From: Cristatella mucedo
Taxonomy: Eukaryota; Bryozoa; Phylactolaemata; Cristatellidae
Assembly: GCA_009760855.2 (NCBI GenBank)
Contig: WPIO01000017.1
Span: 1,241,501-1,305,500 of the forward strand
Direction: 5' to 3'
DNA: 64,000 nt
Part shown: in pieces, positions 57,513 to 64,000 of the stretch
How the letters are laid out: each line of letters starts with the position of its first letter
How positions within the stretch are numbered: position 1 is the stretch's first letter
Notes under the pieces: generated by a model
Seen by the model: only the letters and a program-made list of their open reading frames with translations
Database searches by the model: none
What the model was told of the DNA's origin: nothing
Made by a program: the position numbers and the translations under genes

Positions 57513-60500
57513 AATAATAATAATAATACACTTGATAAAGCATCCTCAAAGAACTCAATTTCTGTCTAGGTGCTTTACATTTGCTGCAAAGGAAACACGA
57601 TAGAATGGTTTGTGGTATCGCGCTTGACAAACAACATGAATAACATGGTTTGGGGTAAAATGCACAGGGTCAGCATGCGAGTGCTGTTAGTGGCAGCATG
57701 CAACAGTGTCAGCACGCATAAGCACATATAAGTCTAATCACAGGGACCACTGAATGCTGTCATAAATAGGTGCGTTTTTAAGGTCAACTCAGGAGATGTA
57801 GTGATGAAAGTCGGGAGTGAGTACCAGGCTTTTGGAGAATACGAAGTAAATTCAAATTCTCCAAAGGATTTGAGGTTTAGACGAGGCATAGGTGAACAGT
57901 TAGTTTCCGAACAGCGACGGTGGAACGACGCGCTCTGACCGCTGGCGGGGCAGTAGCATCTCATAGATAGGCTGGAGCCAAAGAATGATGGAGGGACCTA
58001 AACGTGAGCGACGAAACCTTGAAGTCGATCCGTTGCTTAACTGGTAGCAAGTGAAGGTCGGCGAGAAGTGTTGTGATGTGGCCACTGCAATGCTCACGAC
58101 AGATAAGTCTAGCTTCAGAGTTGTGCATCGGCTGTAAGCGCCTGATTGCACATGCCAGTACACCAGCAAGCAGTTAGTTACCGAAGTCAAGACGTGATGT
58201 CACAAATGTATGGACCAACTTTGATGTGATGTCCCTGTCTTAACAAGCCCGAATCTTAGCAATGTCATGTAACTGAAAGTAGGCAGACTTTACTGTGGAG
58301 CTGCTATGGTCGTCTAACGAAAGGTCACTTTGGGGCATGACACCTAGATTTCGTGCAGATTCAACAGGAGATATGCTGGTAGAGCTGATTTTGATCGTCA
58401 GCCTTTCCAATTTCTGAATCACACTTGGTTTGCCCATAACTGGTAAGTTGATTTTATCATCATTCAATTTAAGAATATTTGCTGCCATCCATGTGCGGAT
58501 GTGATCAATACATGCCGCAAGAGAGTTGAGCGAATTTGACGTGCTCGAGGGCTGGGAGGGATCAAAGCAAATGTAAAGTATCTCCGCCTGTAACTCGACA
58601 AAGCCATAACGACTATGTGGGTGTTACGCAGGAGAGTTGTGTATAGCTCACTCACAGCCTAAGCGGCTTTCGGTAGGCATTCGATAGCCAACAGACTTCA
58701 ACTCACGCATCAAAGAGAAAGTGGGAAGCATAGCAGAGTCAGGAGAGTAGTTGAGGTAGTGAGTAGCATGGATGTAGCAGCTCATGATGGCTGAAAAGGA
58801 TGAGCCATAGTCGGCAGCAGGAGAGTAGTTGTCGTTGCGCAAGAATCGTGAAAGCGAGTCCCACAGTCTAGGACGTACAGAGTCAAAGCTTCTGTTACCA
58901 ACGGTCAATAAGCAGAGGAATGTCCATACAGCACCTGAGGACACGAGGAGGCTGAAACTGGTGCAGCAGTTCAGTTAGGTATGGAGGAGCCAAGCCGTGG
59001 CGGGCCTTGTAGGCCAGCATAAGAACTTTGCTCTGTATCAGTTGATTAAGTGGCAGCCATCCTAGCTCTTTTAGCAAAGGGGACATGTGGTCAAACCTCT
59101 GGGTCTTGAAAACTAGTCTTGCAGCCATAATTGCTGCCATTTGCAGTGACCTATTGGCTTTCTTTGGTAGCCCAGCCAAAAGGGAATTACAACAATCAAG
59201 CCGAGACAGAACCAAGGAGCATGCCGATTGTTTTTAGCAAGCCACTGTGGAAGACAGCTCTTTCATTTCATTACATTACATTAGATTGTGATGTAATATA
59301 ATGTAATGGAAAGATAAGGTGCTTTCCCAAGTGGACAAAAACATGATGAGAAGTCGCAGACACGTAGAAATCTTAAAATAGACAAGCTGCTCTCTCTGCC
59401 ATCGTAAATCATCGGCATATGATAATCTGCCATATCGATGTATTTCACGTCATCGCAGAAATAAGGGTCTTTGCAAAAGTTCAACTGAGTGTCATCCACG
59501 TAGAAGTGAAAGCCTGATTGTGCTTGGCAATCACATTGGCAAGAAGGAGAGTATAGACCGCGAAAAGTACCGGACAAAGCACGGTGCCCTGAGGTATCCC
59601 ATGTTTCAGAGGTACCTCGAATGATTTTTGTGTAGTCATATCAAATCCTCTGGAGTCTCCCACTGAGATAGGATCTGAACCATTGCAGAGCAGTGCCAGT
59701 GATGCCCAGGCGAGACGAGAGGCGCTTCATAATGACTTGGTGATCGATAGTATCAAAAGCTGTCGAAAGAACGATCAAAACAAGCAGAGATACTCTACCT
59801 ATGTCCGCTTTCCTAAGGAGGTCGTTGTGCACCCGAAGCAAAGCTGACTCGGTGGAGTGATTATCTCTAAAGCCAGACTTAAACGTACTAGCAAGGTTTT
59901 AAGTTTCAAAACGTGAGTTCAGCTGGTCAACCACGACTCGTTCCAGTGTCTTTGATAGGAATGGTAGAAGGGAGTCTGGGCGGTATTTGCTCAAGTTCTC
60001 TTGGTTTAGTGTCTCGCTCTTGAGGAATGGTTTGACTACAGCTTTTTTGATAGGTGCTGGGACATGACCTGAGGCTAATGACATATCAATGATTTTAGTT
60101 ATGCATCGAAGCAGCAGGTCAATGCATTGTTGAAGCATAGCAGTGGGAATAGGGTTCAAAGGACTAGTTGTCTTCTTTGATTGGGATATGAACTTCAGGA
60201 CAAGATCGCTTGTGACCTGCTTGAATGTAGACATTGAGGTGCTGCAAGGAACCGAAAAGAAATTATTCTATGGGGCTGCTGCCATCGCAGGGATGGACTC
60301 CCTGATCTTGTCTATCTTCTGGACAAAGTATCGAGAGAAGCGATCAGCTAGATCATCACAGGGATTATCAGGTAAGGAGCTATCCGGATAGCGGTTGAGG
60401 AGATGCTTGATCGTCGACATCAGCATTTTGATTTTGCATCTGTGATTCAACAACTTTTTTAAAGAAGCTAGACTTGGCCTTTGCTAGGACCGATTATTAC

Positions 60501-61800
60501 GACCTACAGTATTCCTCGCATGCCTGGAGATGGGCAGTCAGTCGTGATCTTTGTGTTCTTTTTCAAGCTTGCGCTTAGCAGACCCATCTAGTTTTATGTC
60601 TATGGTAAACCATAGGCCATCTGGGAGAGAGCGCACAGTGAGCTTAGTCAGAGGCGCAAACTCGTCGAGCATGTCAGACAGTGTTGCGTTGTAGCTATCT
60701 ACCAGTGATGACAGATCGGAAGGCGGACTGAGCAGCGTAGGCGAGGCAGACATTCTCGCACGGACAGAGTCGATGTCAAGGGTCTTGAGGTTTTGCGATT
60801 TACATGTGATTTTAGAGGAAAGGATAAGGAGGGCACACATTGTAGACTGAATGAGAACTGCATGTGGTCAGATAAGCAGGATTTAGTAATGATTGGTGAT
60901 GACAAAGTTCAGTTGTATGTGAAAATGTGGTCGAGTGTGTGACCTTTGATGTGAGTAGGGCTATGCATATGAGCCACAAGAGACAACGAGTCAGTCAATC
61001 CACGGAATTCAGTGCTGAAGACGTCAGATAAGTTACTAAAGTGAATGTTGAAATCAACCATAACGAGGAAGGATCAATTTGTTGCACACAGAATCGAAAT
61101 GAGTTCGGAGAAATCTGAGATAAAGAGAGGATTTGGTACCTGGTTGGCGATAGACTACTGCCACCGTCGGTAGCTTGTTTGCGGGTGAAATCAAGACAAT
61201 CGATTCGACAGACTGCTTCGAGGGTACTGCCAACGACTTGAAGTCAAATTTCGAGGGCATGATAATATCAACTCCAGCTCCAGTTTTTATTGATAATGAT
61301 ATTTTATTGATATCGATTAAAATAATTAGAAACCAGTCAGGGTAATGGCCTTTAATTGTCGGGCAGTTAACCGATTTCCGCCAGATTTCAGTCAATGCGG
61401 GCAGGTCGAGACCATTTTCAGAAATTATATCGCTTATTACTAGAGGTTTTATTGCACATTGAGCGAGGATTCCAAAGACAAGCGTTAAGTTGGACCGCCG
61501 GAGTTATTACAATCCTGGTGACCACTAAGTTAGAGAGATTCACAGTAGCACATGTGGGGGAACGTGTTGAGCGGTTTGAGGCAGTGCTAGGAATACCAAA
61601 CAAGCGGGTACTCAGCTTGCAGTTCCCGCCAAACGAGAGGCGTCTAAGCTGGCATCCCCAGCCACCGCGGCAGCTCCGGGGCGCTTTTCTTCTGTTAATG
61701 CATAATTCACGAATCTTAGCGACAGCAGTAACATCTAGGAATGCATTTGAACTACGACGACGAAGCGATAGCAGGTGCGCACGATCATAACTAACATGCC
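57513..61800 (-). mobile_element. LINE family A, longest copy (endonuclease and RT), with nested LINE B
   Basis: The tail starts at 57513. Moving 5' on the - strand come the C-terminal domain, RT blocks (NYR-like KYRPDSLLPFLSKTLERVV near 59950, VLIVLSTAFDTIDHQVIMK, GTVLCPVLFAVY) and the endonuclease-RT linker (60538-60840). The endonuclease follows: SPIITKSCLSDHMQFSFSLQ with the SDH motif near 60880, LPTVAVVYRQPGTKSS near 61150 and LNACLWNPRSMCNK near 61440. The sequence upstream to about 61800 is Arg-rich coding-like. Many frameshifts and stops leave it dead. A family B copy occupies 58571-59475. Confidence 0.9.
58571..59475 (-). mobile_element. LINE family B copy 3, nested in LINE A
   Basis: Family A sequence stops at GGGATCAAAGCAAA (58570) and resumes with TTCAACTGAGTGTCATCC (59478). 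Between them lies the B 3' UTR and C-terminal coding region (LLKELGWLPLNQLIQSKVL). Then comes about 200 bases of other sequence, including a TGTAATATAATGTAAT-type palindromic stretch at 59270-59308. Confidence 0.88.
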
Positions 61801-62774
61801 GGTTTCAGCCAGTTGTGTTCATGAAGGTGGCCTAATGAGAACCAATGGCCAGGCGACTTTGCCTAGCCCCAATCCCAAGGATTTGAAAGGGGAGGTGATT
61901 GGGAAGATTCCCTAAAGACGTGTGAACACAGCTTACTTGATGTGCAGCCGAAGAGCTGCGCTGATATACGAAATATTCTCAATAGGTGAACAGACGAAGC
62001 TTTCAAAGTTTTTGCATTCAACATCTGCTAGTTTTTCGCCTAGTAATAAAGAACTTCTCCGTGCCCAGCATATCATCTCATAGGATCGGGTCAAGTATTA
62101 CTGAGGATGGGTAAGAAAGTAGCTGTGACATCGATGAAGGTATCTCACCCCTTCAAGGAAGAGCCTTTACGACAGACAGCGAACAGCTTATTAACAGCTG
62201 GTATTTTAACAGCATTTGCGACTAGAATGGAAAGGAGTTCATTTTTCGTAGCACTTTAGGAGCTTGGCTCGATTGAAAAGAATGAAAGCTTTGACTGTCA
62301 CCTGTTTTCATACTTGCCCTCTCATCTGCCTTGCATGTGACTTTAGACTGCTTGCAAGGTATGGCCCGCACTTCGTCAAGCCTCTCAAGGGCAAAGTTAA
62401 GCCGTCTTTGTAGAAATGAAATACTGATCTTGCAGACACATGTCTCAAAAGTTTCTAATTTGTCTGAATGGACCCCGTGATCTACTTTCCACTAGTGAGA
62501 GCCAAAGTTCACAGTTGTACAAAAAGGCTGCACTGTTAATGATAAGTATAAGAATGACCCCGTCGGGAACGGCCAAACGTTCAGGTGGTAAACACGTGGC
62601 TTTCGAGCAATCGAGAAGTTCTGACTTGGGTAGGGCCTGTTGCAGTGCTCCACTGACCAATAATAACGGGAGATAACTTTGTCTCAAACAATCTTGCCGC
62701 CTTCTTGCTCTTGACATGCGGTTTACGTATAGCAGACTAAATAAAGAACATGCCTTCCTCAGGAAATATCAGTT
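61801..62774. other. Unclassified sequence
   Basis: A pair of overlapping 78- and 90-codon frames at 62440-62717 show no motif. It could include the 5' UTR of the neighbouring LINE A. Confidence 0.35.
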
Positions 62775-63510
62775 CGCGGATAGAAATCACGTCCGATGCC
62801 CATCTAAGATAAGGAGCTGTCTTCCACCATGGCTTGCAAAAAAATTTAACTAGCTCCTTAGTTCTGTCTTAGCTTGATTATTGTAATTCTCTTTTAGCTG
62901 GGCTACCATAAAAGCCAATAGGCCACTGCAAATGGCAACAAATATGGCTGCAAGACTAGTTTTCAAGACCCAGAGGTTTGACCACATGTCCCCTTTGCTA
63001 AAAGAGCTAGGATGGCTGCCACTTAATCAACTGATACAGAGCAAAGTTCTTATGCTGGCCTACAAGGCCCGCCACGGCTTGGCTCCTCCATACCTAACTG
63101 AACTGCTGCACTAGTTTCAGCCTCCTCGTGTCCTCAGGTCCTGTATGGACTATAAATTAACTGTTCAATTCCTCCGCTTAAAGACCGTTGGAGACAGAAG
63201 CTTTAGCTCTGCAGGTCCAAGCCTGTGGAACTCGCTTCCACGATTCTTGCGCAACGACAACTAATCTCCTGCTGCTGACTATGACTTTTCAGTCATCATG
63301 AGCTGCTACATTCATGCTACTCACTACCTCAACTACTCTCCTGACTCTGCTATGCTTCCCACTTTCTCTTTGATGCGTGTGATGAAATCTGTTGGCTACC
63401 AAACGCGTACCAAAAGCCACCTAGACTGTAAGTGCGCTATGTAAAACTCTCCTGCGTAACACTCACATAGTCTTTGTGGAGTCAAAGACGGAGATACATA
63501 TTTGCATTGT
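62775..63510 (+). mobile_element. LINE family B copy 4, 5'-truncated
   Basis: C-terminal coding remnants (MATNMAARLVFKTQRFDHMS then PLLKELGWLPLNQL) are shared almost exactly with the nested copy at 58571-59475. The B 3' UTR and end (AAAGACGGAGATAC) close it. Confidence 0.9.
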
Positions 63511-63574
63511 TAATTTTAATGTGAGACTTGAATTGGGTAACTGCCATATCAGCCAACTTCTGTCTGAGCTTCAC

Positions 63575-64000
63575 TAGCTTTTTTCAAACATTGAATCGAT
63601 TTCAAGATTCTCAGTCTGGCTTACCGGACACTTCCCTCACTTGCATCAGCCTACATATCCAACCTCCCTACTCCTACGGTGTGCTCTCGCACCACCCGCT
63701 CGTCAGCATCTGGTCATCTCAACGTTCCTCGCACTAAATTAAAATCTTTTGGTGATTGTGCGTTCTGCTCGCATGCACCAAAAGACTGCAACTCCCTTCC
63801 GGGTACGGTCACCGCATGCCCTGATCTTGAATCCAATAAGTCTCAGCTATTGACGCATCTGTTCCGGTCAGCTTTCCCTGAGCCCTACTGACACTGTCTT
63901 TACTTGTTCCAGTAAGTTTTCCACGCGTTCCTGTGCACCATTCAGTGCTTGTCACCATCTAGAGTTGTTACTAACCTGCGGCACTGAATTTCTTCACGTT
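63575..64000 (+). mobile_element. LINE family C, C-terminal coding end
   Basis: A frame at 63679-63891 reads RTTRSSASGHLNVPRTKLKS, FGDCAFCSHAPKDCNSLP and ends LLTHLFRSAFPEPY. It is the same domain as in family A but clearly diverged, with an unrelated 3' UTR that runs off the window. Confidence 0.7.

Overview
This window is nuclear DNA from an animal. It has spliced genes with GT-AG introns, long dinucleotide microsatellites, many 5'-truncated non-LTR retrotransposons (LINEs) of the CR1/L2 type, and tRNA-derived SINEs. I see no bacterial operons, RBS-led genes, rRNA or functional tRNA genes. The two host genes (a rhophilin-like scaffold and a HNK-1/chondroitin-type carbohydrate sulfotransferase) are bilaterian families. 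The species cannot be fixed from the sequence; an invertebrate with a repeat-rich genome is my inference.

Region 1 (1-10,200, + strand) is the 3' half of a rhophilin-like gene. Six exons join with matching phases and encode the end of a BRO1-type domain, a linker and a C-terminal PDZ domain. Its introns hold microsatellites, SINEs, LINE tails and a small DNA transposon. Region 2 (10,200-36,200) has no host gene that I can recognise. It is a graveyard of LINE family A (L2-like, hairpin 3' tail plus ATT repeats) and family B (related RT, different tail), with SINE insertions nested inside LINEs. Region 3 (36,600-51,550, - strand) is a sulfotransferase gene: a large 3' exon with both PAPS-binding motifs at 36,605-37,488, and a signal-anchor first exon at 51,439-51,550 in a GC- and CpG-rich segment. 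The exons are separated by a 14-kb intron full of repeats. Region 4 (52,400-64,000) is again repeats: a 534-bp TA-flanked DNA transposon, a 700-bp GA-rich tract with a LINE inserted next to it, and the longest LINE A copy (endonuclease plus RT, broken, with a family B copy nested inside).

The two host genes do not obviously act together. Rhophilin-type proteins are cytoplasmic Rho-GTPase scaffolds. The sulfotransferase is predicted to be a Golgi type II membrane enzyme. The mobile DNA does form a system: SINE family 2 carries the same 3' hairpin as LINE family A, the arrangement expected of a SINE mobilised by a LINE's reverse transcriptase. Family, phase and splice-site calls come from reading the sequence; percentages and subfamily assignments were not computed.
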